From: CALXOD01 sp964402715
GTDB taxonomy: Bacteria > Verrucomicrobiota > Lentisphaeria > Victivallales > Victivallaceae
Reading direction: 5' to 3'
Assembly (NCBI GenBank): GCA_964402715.1
Contig: CAYODJ010000032.1
Span: forward strand, 1-25,320
Length of the DNA: 25,320 bases
Positions 15,623 to 23,008 of this stretch are shown one piece after another. Below the pieces are notes generated by a model. The model had not been told where the DNA came from. It made no database searches and worked only from the letters and a program-made list of their open reading frames with translations. How positions within the stretch are numbered: the stretch's first letter is position 1; each line of letters opens with the position of its first letter. Made by a program: the position numbers and the translations under genes.

Positions 15623-16331
15623 CCTGATCATCCCGCTGGGAACGGGAAGCAGGTTCCGCAACGACGAGCTGCGGATTTTTCTCCGTTCGCTTGAGAAAAA
15701 CGGACGCGGAATCCGGCGGGTCATCGCAGTTGCGGCCGAACCCCCGGAGTGGCTGCGGAACGTTGTGCTTCTGAAGCTGGACGACCCGCTCCCGAACAAC
15801 AAGGACGGCAACATCATCCGCAAGATTCTGTTTGCCCTGAAAACGGTCGGGGACGTCCCGCCGGATTTCGTCTGGTCGGCGGACGACTGCGCTCTGCTCC
15901 GGCCGTTCGATCTCGCATCCGTCCCGCCCGTTTTCAACGCGAGACGGAAGGAGGCCTTCGCTCCGGACGGTTCGAAATGGTGCCGCCGCGTGCGGCGCAC
16001 GTTCGACTTTCTGGAGTCCCGCGGAGTTCACCTCGACCACAACTTTGAGAGCCACACGCCGCAGCGCTTCCCCTCCGCCGCGCTGCTTGAGGCGATGCGC
16101 GGAATCGACTACGAATCCAAAATCGGCTACGCCGTCAACACGCTGTTCTTCGGGCTCCTCGGAGTGACCGGAGGTTCCGACCAGCGGCTCTTCAAGGAGA
16201 CCTGCGAGCGCGACTCCGGCTGGCGGTTCGACAAAACGATGATCGGCTACAACGACGCGGCTTTTTCGCACGGTCTCCGGGAAGAGCTGTTCCGGCGGTT
16301 CCCGGACAAATCGAAATTCGAAAGGCGGTAA
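15615..16331 (+). CDS. Glycosyltransferase / Stealth-like sugar-phosphotransferase
   Basis: A 238-residue soluble protein. The N-terminus (LIIPLGTGSRFRNDELRIFLRSL) is a nucleotide-sugar binding start as in GT-A folds. VWSADDCALL at about residue 87-96 places an Asp-Asp pair (Asp90, Asp91) where GT-A and Stealth-type enzymes bind metal and sugar nucleotide. DHNFESHTPQRF at 141-152, then GYAVNTLFFGLLG, resembles the D-x-H-xP-x-x-F and downstream aromatic region of phage-borne Stealth-like transferases. No membrane segment or signal peptide is present, so it acts in the cytoplasm before virion release. It lies inside the tail-tip module; a virion protein, possibly the polyserine one, is a plausible acceptor. 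Substrate and acceptor are inference. Confidence 0.65.
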   Translation: MTDLIIPLGTGSRFRNDELRIFLRSLEKNGRGIRRVIAVAAEPPEWLRNVVLLKLDDPLPNNKDGNIIRKILFALKTVGDVPPDFVWSADDCALLRPFDLASVPPVFNARRKEAFAPDGSKWCRRVRRTFDFLESRGVHLDHNFESHTPQRFPSAALLEAMRGIDYESKIGYAVNTLFFGLLGVTGGSDQRLFKETCERDSGWRFDKTMIGYNDAAFSHGLREELFRRFPDKSKFERR

Positions 16332-17381
16332 ATGCAGACGATGACTTTCTACGTCAGCGCGGTCAGCACGCTGGGGCAGGTTCGCGACTATGCGAATGCC
16401 AAAAGCGAGTCCGCGCCGGTCTTTACAAAGGGCGTTTCCTCCTGCCTCAAAATGCGCGTCTTCGCCTCGACCGATTCGCCGGAACCGTATCCGGTCGCGG
16501 AGCTGGCGAAGACTGCCTCATGGCAGTGGGTCATGGACGACGACTTCGATTCAACCTCGAACTACATTCTGGTCGCCGACCATGCGCAAATCAAGGTTCA
16601 GAGCGTCACGGAGACAATCAACGGCGAGGAGTACACTTTCACAGAGTTCACCATCCCGCTGCCGGAAATGAACACGGAGGAACTGAACACGCTCCTCGGC
16701 AAGAACGAGCAGGTCGCCACGCTGAACGGGGAACTGGTCGGATTCGACGGTTCCGGCGCGGAAGTGTTCGTCCTGCAGGTCAAGGGCTTCACCGTCCGCA
16801 ACCGCATCAGCTCGACCGGCAATCCGACCGCGCTGCCCTCGGAATTCCTGAACGAGAGCGGCGTGCGCGCGCTTTTGAACTGCGGATTCGAGATCATTTT
16901 CGCCGAAAGCGGCTCCGACACGGCGGCAGACTGGCATGCGGAACAGACCGGAACGGACAAATTCATCCGAATCCGGCTCGGAAACGACGAACGCGTCTGG
17001 GCGGACGGCAGCGCAGCGGAATACGGATGGAGCGACGCCGTTGCGCTTCCGGCGGGAGTGAAGGGCGACGCCGGCCTGAACGGAAAGAACATGGCCGCGG
17101 CGTTTGCAGCCGATTCCGCCGGAACCGGGTTCACCCTGGACGTCAAGACCCTGACCGGGGCGAACAGATATCTTGCGCTCCTGCAGACCGACAAGGAGCC
17201 GGGCGCCCTGACGGCGGAGGATTTCGCCGGGCTGTGGTTTCCGCTCTTTGCTCCGGTGGCCGCCGCCGATGCTCCGGTGACGGATGCGGGTGAATATTTC
17301 GCAGGAGAAAACGTCGAGACTGTCCTGCAGGAAATCGGTTCGACACTGTCAGGGCTGGAAACCATGCTTGCGGAGATTTGA
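16332..17381 (+). CDS. Tail fibre-like protein
   Basis: The product is 349 residues. The first 215 residues form a two-domain beta-rich region (TFYVSAVSTLGQVRDYANA; VAELAKTASWQWVMDDDFDSTSNYI; EYTFTEFTIPLPEMNTEELN; VRALLNCGFEIIFAESG). Later a short collagen-type turn (GVKGDAGLNGKN) leads to FTLDVKTLTGANRYLALLQ and a C-terminal coiled-coil-like helix ENVETVLQEIGSTLSGLETML, which would trimerise or attach the fibre. The domain order is that of multi-domain baseplate or fibre proteins, though I cannot name a family. The ATG directly follows the preceding stop; AAAGGCGG supplies a ribosome binding site. Confidence 0.6.
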   Translation: MQTMTFYVSAVSTLGQVRDYANAKSESAPVFTKGVSSCLKMRVFASTDSPEPYPVAELAKTASWQWVMDDDFDSTSNYILVADHAQIKVQSVTETINGEEYTFTEFTIPLPEMNTEELNTLLGKNEQVATLNGELVGFDGSGAEVFVLQVKGFTVRNRISSTGNPTALPSEFLNESGVRALLNCGFEIIFAESGSDTAADWHAEQTGTDKFIRIRLGNDERVWADGSAAEYGWSDAVALPAGVKGDAGLNGKNMAAAFAADSAGTGFTLDVKTLTGANRYLALLQTDKEPGALTAEDFAGLWFPLFAPVAAADAPVTDAGEYFAGENVETVLQEIGSTLSGLETMLAEI

Positions 17382-17383
17382 CA

Positions 17384-18919
17384 ATGAGCATAGCCACAGA
17401 AGTTCAGCGGCTCAGGAACGCGAAAGAGAGCATCAGGCTGGCAATTAATGCGAAAGGCGGTGCACTTGAAGAGGAGCGGATCGACGAGTATGCATCTGCA
17501 ATCGACGCGCTCCTGCCGAAGGACTACGCCATCCGCGTCCGGTTCATCGACTATGACGGCGCAGTCCTGAAAGAAACCTACGTCGCTTACGGCGCAACTG
17601 TGGAACCGCCTGAAAATCCCGTTCACGACGGACTCGTATTTCAGAAGTGGAACTGCAAATTGGATTCCGTCTATTCACATCGGGACATCGGCGCGCTTTA
17701 CACAACCGCCTCCGGCGCATCGGAGTTCGACGTCACCATGGTGGAGGCGCTCGGCAGCACGGTCACGCTGAACCCCTGCGTTGAAAGCGGCACGCTCACC
17801 GTCGACTGGGGCGACGGCGTTACGGACACAAGCACATCGACCGGGCAGCAGAGCATGAGCCACACATATTCTGAATACGGGAACTACACGGTAAAAATAT
17901 CCGCATCCGAGTCCGGCAAGTGGTACATCAAGGAGGGATTCTGCAAGGACAACTCCGGAACCGGATGCTGGTGCCTCGTCGCTGCGCGCCTCGCCGGAAT
18001 CAGCAAGATTGACGCGAAAGGGTTCCAGTACCATTACGGTCTGCGCAGGGTCATGCTTGGCACGGATATCACAACGCTGGGAGAATATGCATTCCGCGAA
18101 TGCTCCTCGCTGACCGCAGTCGTTCTGCCGGATTCGGCAACGGTTTTGGGACGATATTTGTTCTACTACTGTTATGCGCTCTCCAAACTGGTTTTTTCCG
18201 ACAAATCGAGGACGATTCAGGAATACGTCTGTTCCGAATGTTATTCCATCGACGCCGTGACGCTGCCGGACGGGGTGACTACAATCAATCCGTATGCATT
18301 TTATCGGTGCTACGCGCTGCGAATTGTTGATTTTCCTCCCTCCCTGCTGAAAATCGACGAAAGCGCGTTTCAGGAATGCCGCGTTTTGGAATCCGCGGAT
18401 CTTCCCAAAGCCCTCCAGCATATCGGCGAGGAGGCATTCTACGAGTGCCACGCCCTGAAAAGCGTCCACATTCCGAACACCGTCGGGACGCTGGAAGAGT
18501 ATGCGTTTCAAAACTGCACATCTCTGAAAGCGGTCGCAATTCCAACGGGAATCAAGGTACTCAGCAACTCCTGCTTTGAAAACTGCTATTCTCTCGAAAC
18601 CGTCGAAATTCATGAGCAGGTCACATCCCTGGAATACGAGGTTTTCCGCTACTGCCGCTGCCTCCGGGAGCTGACATTCCCCGCGGGGCTGACGAAGATC
18701 GGGGACGATGCGTTCAGTTACTGCACGGCGCTGCAGCGAATCCGCTGCCTCGGCACGACGCCGCCGACAATCAGCGGCTCTCCCTTCGAGAACATTCCGA
18801 AGAGCTGCGTTGTCTACGTTCCGAAAAGCGATGAGCGGACGGTTCTGACCGCATACAAAACCGCATCGGGCTGGAGCACAATTGCCAGCCAGATTGTGGA
18901 ATGGGAAGAGGAGGAATAG
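17384..18919 (+). CDS. Putative receptor-binding protein with BspA-like leucine-rich repeats
   Basis: The product is 511 residues. Residues 1-45 form a phage attachment helix (TEVQRLRNAKESIRLAINAKGG, then IDEYASAIDAL). Residues about 47-90 fit an InlB/Flg_new-type repeat (IRVRFIDYDGAVLKETYVAYG, then GLVFQKWN). Residues about 115-180 look PKD-like (LTVDWGDGVTD ... HTYSEYGNYTVKI). From about 215 to 480 there are ten LRR_5/BspA repeats of about 23 residues, each with an AF-x-x-C-x-x-L core (YAFRECSSL, YAFYRCYAL, EAFYECHAL, YAFQNCTSL, DAFSYCTAL and others). The C-terminus is acidic. LRR_5 domains are common on surface proteins of anaerobic host-associated bacteria and protists. A phage helix at the N-terminus and location among fibres indicate a virion adhesin. 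Start ATG 17384 has GGAG eight bases upstream. Confidence 0.8.
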   Translation: MSIATEVQRLRNAKESIRLAINAKGGALEEERIDEYASAIDALLPKDYAIRVRFIDYDGAVLKETYVAYGATVEPPENPVHDGLVFQKWNCKLDSVYSHRDIGALYTTASGASEFDVTMVEALGSTVTLNPCVESGTLTVDWGDGVTDTSTSTGQQSMSHTYSEYGNYTVKISASESGKWYIKEGFCKDNSGTGCWCLVAARLAGISKIDAKGFQYHYGLRRVMLGTDITTLGEYAFRECSSLTAVVLPDSATVLGRYLFYYCYALSKLVFSDKSRTIQEYVCSECYSIDAVTLPDGVTTINPYAFYRCYALRIVDFPPSLLKIDESAFQECRVLESADLPKALQHIGEEAFYECHALKSVHIPNTVGTLEEYAFQNCTSLKAVAIPTGIKVLSNSCFENCYSLETVEIHEQVTSLEYEVFRYCRCLRELTFPAGLTKIGDDAFSYCTALQRIRCLGTTPPTISGSPFENIPKSCVVYVPKSDERTVLTAYKTASGWSTIASQIVEWEEEE

Positions 18920-18928
18920 GAGGACATT

Positions 18929-19186
18929 ATGCTGATTGACTGTTACGGGAATCCGAGCACAAGCGAATTCTACCAGAGGCGCAGAAGCCATTTCGCCGAA
19001 AGCGTCCAGTCGGGGGCTTTCACTTACATCCGCTACGGAACGGAGGAGACCGGGCCGGTTCACCGTCTCGACGAAACCGACGCCGCCAATCCGAAGCTGC
19101 GCTGGGCATTCGGCGCATGGGCGGATCGCGAAAGCCTGAATTACGTGAATGACCTTAACACTCCGCTCAATGTGGAAGGGGAATAA
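18929..19186 (+). CDS. Small tail-module protein, unknown
   Basis: An 85-residue soluble protein with a strong ribosome binding site (AGGAGGA just before the ATG). Sequence such as GNPSTSEFYQRRRSHFAESV and RYGTEETGPVHRLDETDAANPKLRWAFG has no signature I recognise. It ends two bases before the collagen-like fibre gene. It could be a fibre-assembly helper or an adaptor between the LRR protein and the fibre; neither is shown by the sequence. Confidence 0.6.
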   Translation: MLIDCYGNPSTSEFYQRRRSHFAESVQSGAFTYIRYGTEETGPVHRLDETDAANPKLRWAFGAWADRESLNYVNDLNTPLNVEGE

Positions 19187-19188
19187 TC

Positions 19189-20501
19189 ATGCCGGTGAAG
19201 TTCGATAAAATTCTGGGCGAACTGCGCGAGGAGGACGAAGGCGTCTCCGTAGGAAGAGTGGCGTTCGAGGAACTGACCCCGGAGCAGGTCGCGCAGCTGA
19301 AAGGGCCGAAAGGCGACGCCGGCGCGCAGGGGCCGCGGGGCGAACAGGGGGAGCCGGGACAGCAGGGCGANNNNNNNNNNNNNNNNNNNNNNNNNNNNNN
19401 NNNNNNNNNNNNNNNNNNNNNNNNNNNNNNNNNNNNNNNNNNNNNNNNNNNNNNNNNNNNNNNNNNNNNNACGCCGGCGCGCAGGGGCCGCGGGGCGAAC
19501 AGGGGGAGCCGGGACAGCAGGGCGACCCCGGCAGAGACGGCGCTCCGGGCGCTCCAGGCGCCCCCGGTGAGAACGGCAAAGACGGCTCCGACGGCAGACC
19601 CGGAGTGACTTTCACTCCCGCCGTCAGCGAGGACGGACAGCTTTCCTGGACGAACGACGGCGGACTCGACAATCCGCCTCCCGTCACCATCCGGGGCGCA
19701 AAAGGCGAGCGCGGCGACGCCGGCCCGCGGGGGGAGCAGGGGCTGCCCGGTGAGACAGGCGAGACCGGACAGCCGGGAAAAGACGGTCAGCCGGGCAGAG
19801 ACGGCGCGGCGGCGGGATTCGCCGACCCCGCCGTTTCCGTGGAAATGGTCGATTCCGGCGCCCCGGCAAGCGCCACAGTGACGGCGTCGGGCAATGATAC
19901 AGAAAAGCTGTTCGAGTTCTCGTTCAAAATCCCGAAAGCCGAACCGGGGACTGCGGGGCCGGCCGGCGCGCCTGGGGAACGGGGCGAAACCGGCGAAGCC
20001 GGCCCCGCGAACGAGCTCACGGTCGACGAGGTCGTGACCGGGGAACCCGGAACCGCCGCGCTGGTTGAGATTACGGGCGAGGCTCCCCACCAGACAATCA
20101 GATTCACCATCCCGCGCGGCGAAAAGGGCGAAACCGGCCCCGCCGGCGAGACGGGCGCTCCCGGCAGGGACGGCGTCCTGATCCAGCCGGAATGGCACAT
20201 CATCGATGAACCCGTGGACGGCGCAATCACGCTCGACGTTGCAAACGGCGAGCTTCAGAAAACCTATATCGGCAGCGAATGCACAATCACGCCCCCCGAT
20301 CTGGACGCGGAGCATCCGACTCTGCTGCTGCAGTTTTCTGTTGACGAGCCGCCGCCGAAGGTGATCATCCGGAACTCCTCCACCGCCAAGGAAACCTATC
20401 ACCTGAAAGGGAAAGGAACGTTCCAGCTGGGATGGTTCTGGGACGGGGACGGAACCAGACGGTACCCGCTCGTCGATATCACAAGGGCGACTGAAGGATG
20501 A
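19189..20501 (+). CDS. Collagen-like (Gly-X-Y) tail fibre, interrupted by an assembly gap
   Basis: The N-terminal 40 residues are followed by Gly-X-Y repeats (KGPKGDAGAQGPRGEQG), then a 100-N gap, then more repeats and GVTFTPAVSEDGQLSWTNDGG, a domain common between collagen blocks in phage fibres. Two further repeat blocks (GAKGERGDAGPRGEQG; GEKGETGPAGETG) alternate with globular pieces (KLFEFSFKIPKAE; TIRFTIPRG). A C-terminal beta domain of about 110 residues ends the chain. Before the gap the coding frame starts at 19189; after it the sensible frame is the one ending at 20501. Removing one copy of the 55-bp duplication plus the Ns (155 bases) makes them continuous, giving 385 residues as the minimum. 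The triple helix would form a trimeric fibre shaft. The true repeat number is unknown. Confidence 0.85.
19316..19525 (+). other. 100-N scaffold gap flanked by an exact 55-bp duplication
   Basis: The Ns occupy 19371-19470. The 55 bases before the gap (19316-19370) are identical to the 55 bases after it (19471-19525). A duplication of exactly 55 bases ending at the gap on both sides is what de Bruijn graph contigs built with k=55 show when joined by a scaffolder. The Ns therefore may not represent 100 real bases. Confidence 0.85.
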
Positions 20502-21370
20502 ATCAGATTTTCGACCTTTACCAGCGCATGGCAAGACAGGGGCCTTTGCCGATGCTCTGGCAATACGGAATTGCCCGGACGAACAACGACTTTCCGTACG
20601 GGTTTGTCGGACGCGGCGGAACGCTCGGAAGCTGGCGCGTCGCGCCGCTGCCGGAAATGCGGTTTCGGGGAACGGACGATGTGTGGGTCAACACGGAAAC
20701 GGCATTTTACATGACGTTTCTTCATCTCCCGGACGGAACATATCAATGGCGGATCGGCATTGCCCCGGAAGGGACGCCGTGGGAGGAAATCGGCGCGCTG
20801 GAGTCCCCGATTCAGTCCGAGCCGGACGGGGAGCCCAAATGGCCGTGGGAAATCGGCGGATGGAGCTGCGAAAAGAAGGACGGATTCATCGCGGCTCCGT
20901 CGGAGTGGGTCAACCGTTCCGGCTCCACCTCCGTGCTGCGCCCCGCATTGTCGGAACAGTACAGCATAGCCATGACCGACGGCTACTACACCTGGCGCAC
21001 TCCCGCCATATATGAAAAGGACGAGATAAATCCTGTGGCATGGTCAGAGCCCGAACCCGAAGTCCCCGCGGAGAAAAATCCGTTCGGGACAGCCCCGACT
21101 GTGTATACGAGATTCTACGGCGATCCCTCCATCAACGCAACCGGCACCTTGAACATCCTCCACGACAGTTCCACCGCGTGGTGGATTGAGATGCATCAGA
21201 ATACGGAGGTCACCGGATTCCGCAACTTCCTGAATTCGCCGACCCACATGTCCTCGCCCATGGAGCTGTCGGATTTGAAGTGGCCGTGGGAAGTCCGGTT
21301 TGCGGACTGGACGGGAGGCGAGGAACCGACGGCATTTTCGCTCGACCTGTTTTCCCCGCCGGAAATCTGA
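20498..21370 (+). CDS. Tail-associated protein at the end of the fibre module, unknown
   Basis: The product is 290 residues, starting inside the collagen fibre stop (ATGA). It is rich in Trp and Pro. A motif KWPWEI-GGW (about residues 113-121) recurs near the C-terminus as KWPWEV-RFADW, and SEW/GYYTWRTP segments lie between, suggesting two related domains. Its N-terminus (NQIFDLYQRMARQGPLPMLWQYGIARTN) is helical. It is the last gene before the terminator-like hairpins, so it probably completes the tail-fibre transcription unit. It could be a fibre tip, fibre chaperone or carbohydrate-binding protein; I recognise no family. Confidence 0.6.
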   Translation: MNQIFDLYQRMARQGPLPMLWQYGIARTNNDFPYGFVGRGGTLGSWRVAPLPEMRFRGTDDVWVNTETAFYMTFLHLPDGTYQWRIGIAPEGTPWEEIGALESPIQSEPDGEPKWPWEIGGWSCEKKDGFIAAPSEWVNRSGSTSVLRPALSEQYSIAMTDGYYTWRTPAIYEKDEINPVAWSEPEPEVPAEKNPFGTAPTVYTRFYGDPSINATGTLNILHDSSTAWWIEMHQNTEVTGFRNFLNSPTHMSSPMELSDLKWPWEVRFADWTGGEEPTAFSLDLFSPPEI

Positions 21371-21395
21371 ATGCAGACAATGATATGACCCACAC

Positions 21396-21500
21396 GCGGC
21401 CTCAAAAGCCGCTCCTGCGTCTTTCGGGGCGCAGGGTTTTCAGTGAGCCCCCGGAGCCTCTCACGGTTTCCCGCGATGCTCAAATGCCGGGGGCGTTTTT
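21396..21500 (+). terminator. Cluster of terminator-like hairpins ending the tail operon
   Basis: Three inverted repeats follow the last tail gene: GCGGC/GCCGC (21396-21412), CCTGCG/CGCAGG followed by GTTTT (21414-21440), and a perfect 8-bp stem GCCCCCGG (21447-21454) with CCGGGGGC (21487-21494) followed by GTTTTT. The last has a 32-base loop. The second and third have short T-runs as expected for intrinsic termination. Confidence 0.6.
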
Positions 21501-21584
21501 CAGAGACATTTACGCCGGCCTGATTCCCCCGGCGCATTCAATCCCGGTTTCCGGATGAGCTCCCCTGAAAAACCTTTTGATTTT

Positions 21585-21691
21585 AACTTGCCGGTAACTT
21601 GCCGGCAACTTGCACAACACGGCATTTTTTGATGATTCCGACGGCCGGCTGACCTCAAGTCGGCGTGAAATTTAACTTGCCCGTAACTTGC
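21585..21691 (+). repeat. Five AACTTGC elements in two 11-bp-phased groups
   Basis: AACTTGC occurs at 21585, 21596 and 21607 and again at 21674 and 21685. Within each group the period is exactly 11 bp, about one helical turn. The 21-bp blocks 21582-21602 and 21671-21691 differ at one base. The last copy ends 20 bases before the ATG of the patatin gene, so the array fills its leader. It looks like an array of binding sites for a regulator or replication/recombination protein. No clear -35/-10 pair was identified; the rest of the 340-base gap holds the terminator cluster and no gene. Confidence 0.7.
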
Positions 21692-21710
21692 AAACATGGA
21701 GGTGATTGAC

Positions 21711-22511
21711 ATGACGGAAAAAATTCTGCTGTGCATTTCAGGCGGCGGCGCAATTCAGCTTGAATCCGCCGCGGGAGTTCTTGCCGCGCTCGACGAATCG
21801 GGCGCGCTCGCCGGCGCGGAAATCGAATACCGCGCATGTTCCGGCGGCGCCCCTGCCGCGGCGCTCCATGCCGCAGGCATGAGCGGCGGGGCGATCGCCG
21901 AGCTGATCCGCAGAACGCCGATGAACAGATTGCTCCGATGGCCGCTGCTCTCGCGTTACTGCGATGTGGAAAATCTGTACAAACTGCTGGAAACACATCT
22001 TCCAGACAATCCTTTGCGGAACTGCCGCATCGCGGTCACCCGCCTCCGCGACATGCGCAGCATGCTCGTCGACGCAACGCCGGTCACCGTGCTCGCCTCA
22101 ATGAGTATTCCGGGAATTTTCCGCGCGCAACTGATCGGAGGCGAGGAGTTCACCGACGGCGGCGTCATGAACCTCGTCCCGACCCCGCCAATCCCGGCAA
22201 TCCCGCATTACGCGCACATTTACATTCTCCTCTCGCCGCGCTCCCGCAAGGAGTCCTCGTCAAGCATCTGGCTCCGTCCGCTTGAGACCGAACTGAAATC
22301 CCTGATTGCGGTCATGGACAGGGAAATCACCCAAATCCGCGAAAATCAGTGGGACGCTCTGCCGAACGTGACGGTCATTCAGCCCGACATCCCGGAGAAG
22401 GCGGAGGAGAGAAGTCTGTTCGACGAACTGTTGAACTGGAGTCCGGGCAACTGCATGGTTGAACACGCCAGACAGTTCACGCTCGCGCAACTGCGGGAGG
22501 CCATCAAATGA
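21711..22511 (+). CDS. Patatin-like phospholipase
   Basis: A 266-residue protein predicted to hydrolyse acyl ester bonds of membrane phospholipids using a Ser-Asp dyad. The oxyanion loop is SGGGAIQLESAAGVLAAL (10-27). The nucleophile elbow is RACSGGAPAAA with Ser44; the usual Gly-x-Ser-x-Gly has Ala at the first position here. ASMSIPGIF (130-137) and TDGGVMNLVP with Asp149 complete the patatin core. There is no signal peptide or clear membrane segment, so it is made in the cytoplasm. I use the ATG at 21711 with GGAGG eight bases upstream; an ATG at 21696 overlaps that site. The stop overlaps the holin start (ATGA), which strongly suggests a joint role, probably membrane disruption during lysis. 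A role in defence or virion entry is also possible. Confidence 0.85.
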   Translation: MTEKILLCISGGGAIQLESAAGVLAALDESGALAGAEIEYRACSGGAPAAALHAAGMSGGAIAELIRRTPMNRLLRWPLLSRYCDVENLYKLLETHLPDNPLRNCRIAVTRLRDMRSMLVDATPVTVLASMSIPGIFRAQLIGGEEFTDGGVMNLVPTPPIPAIPHYAHIYILLSPRSRKESSSSIWLRPLETELKSLIAVMDREITQIRENQWDALPNVTVIQPDIPEKAEERSLFDELLNWSPGNCMVEHARQFTLAQLREAIK

Positions 22512-22852
22512 AATCGCTCATCATAAACTACATCGACTATCTTCTGGCCGCGCTCATGGCCGGACTGGGCGGCGTGATCCGTCTCCTGCACCAGCAGAAG
22601 AAGCGGTTCACCCTGTTCCGTATCGCGGCGGAGATGGCGATTGCGGGATTCGCGGGGCTTCTGGTCAATGCCTTGATGCTGGAGCTGCACGCCGATTCGG
22701 AACTCAAGATCACGGTCGTGGCAATAAGCGGATACACATCGCGCGAAATCATCGAAATCGTCCGCACGTTCGCCATCGGCGCAATCCGCGCCACCCTCAG
22801 TCAGCGCGCGAATTCCGCCGATGAGAACACGGACAGGGACAACACCAACTGA
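22508..22852 (+). CDS. LydA-like phage holin
   Basis: A 114-residue membrane protein. Hydrophobic segments at about 5-26 (IDYLLAALMAGLGGVIRLL) and 40-59 (AAEMAIAGFAGLLVNALML) are joined by a basic loop (HQQKKRF). They are followed by ITVVAISGYTSREIIEIV, which corresponds to the conserved ISGH-type motif of the P1 LydA/phage holin family, and the C-terminus is hydrophilic. Holins form inner-membrane lesions at a set time and release or activate the lytic enzyme. Here the only enzyme encoded upstream and coupled by ATGA overlap is the patatin-like phospholipase. AAAGGAGG follows its stop and serves the next small gene. Confidence 0.75.
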   Translation: MKSLIINYIDYLLAALMAGLGGVIRLLHQQKKRFTLFRIAAEMAIAGFAGLLVNALMLELHADSELKITVVAISGYTSREIIEIVRTFAIGAIRATLSQRANSADENTDRDNTN

Positions 22853-22867
22853 AAGGAGGCCTGCTTC

Positions 22868-23008
22868 ATGGGCAAATGCAAGGAGAAATGCGAGGTTTAC
22901 AGCCGGGTCTGCGGTTATTTCCGCCCGGTGGCGAACTGGAACAAGGGAAAAAGGGAGGAATTCAAAGACAGAAAGGTCTTTGACGTCGGAAAGGAGATGC
23001 CGAAATGA
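22868..23008 (+). CDS. 46-aa NrdD C-terminal-like glycyl radical module
   Basis: ATG 22868 follows AAAGGAGG with ideal spacing. The 46 residues read MGKCKEKC then EVYSRVCGYFRPVANWNKGK then REEFKDRKVFD and a short tail. This is the C-terminal signature of class III (anaerobic) ribonucleoside-triphosphate reductase NrdD: the radical-bearing RVCGY loop (candidate Gly16, codon 22913-22915), the N-x-GK and EEF-x-x-R motifs after it, and a Cys pair just before it (C4, C8; CxxxC instead of the usual CxxC) where NrdD has half of a zinc ribbon. The remaining roughly 600 residues of NrdD are absent. It may act like a detachable spare glycyl radical domain, as GrcA/YfiD does for pyruvate formate-lyase, or it may be a decoy or scavenger. 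It sits between a holin and a lipoprotein gene (ATGA overlap with the latter), an unexpected place. Confidence 0.8.
   Translation: MGKCKEKCEVYSRVCGYFRPVANWNKGKREEFKDRKVFDVGKEMPK

Noticed and set aside
17384..18919. LRR gene as a target of a diversity-generating retroelement
   Set aside because: I saw no reverse transcriptase or template repeat in the window.
19290..20180. Repetitive GC-rich region as a possible CRISPR array
   Set aside because: The repeats are Gly-X-Y codons of varying order with no unique spacers of constant length.
19167..20534. Reverse-strand open frame across the collagen fibre
   Set aside because: It runs through the N-gap and mirrors Gly-X-Y codons; the forward frame explains the sequence.
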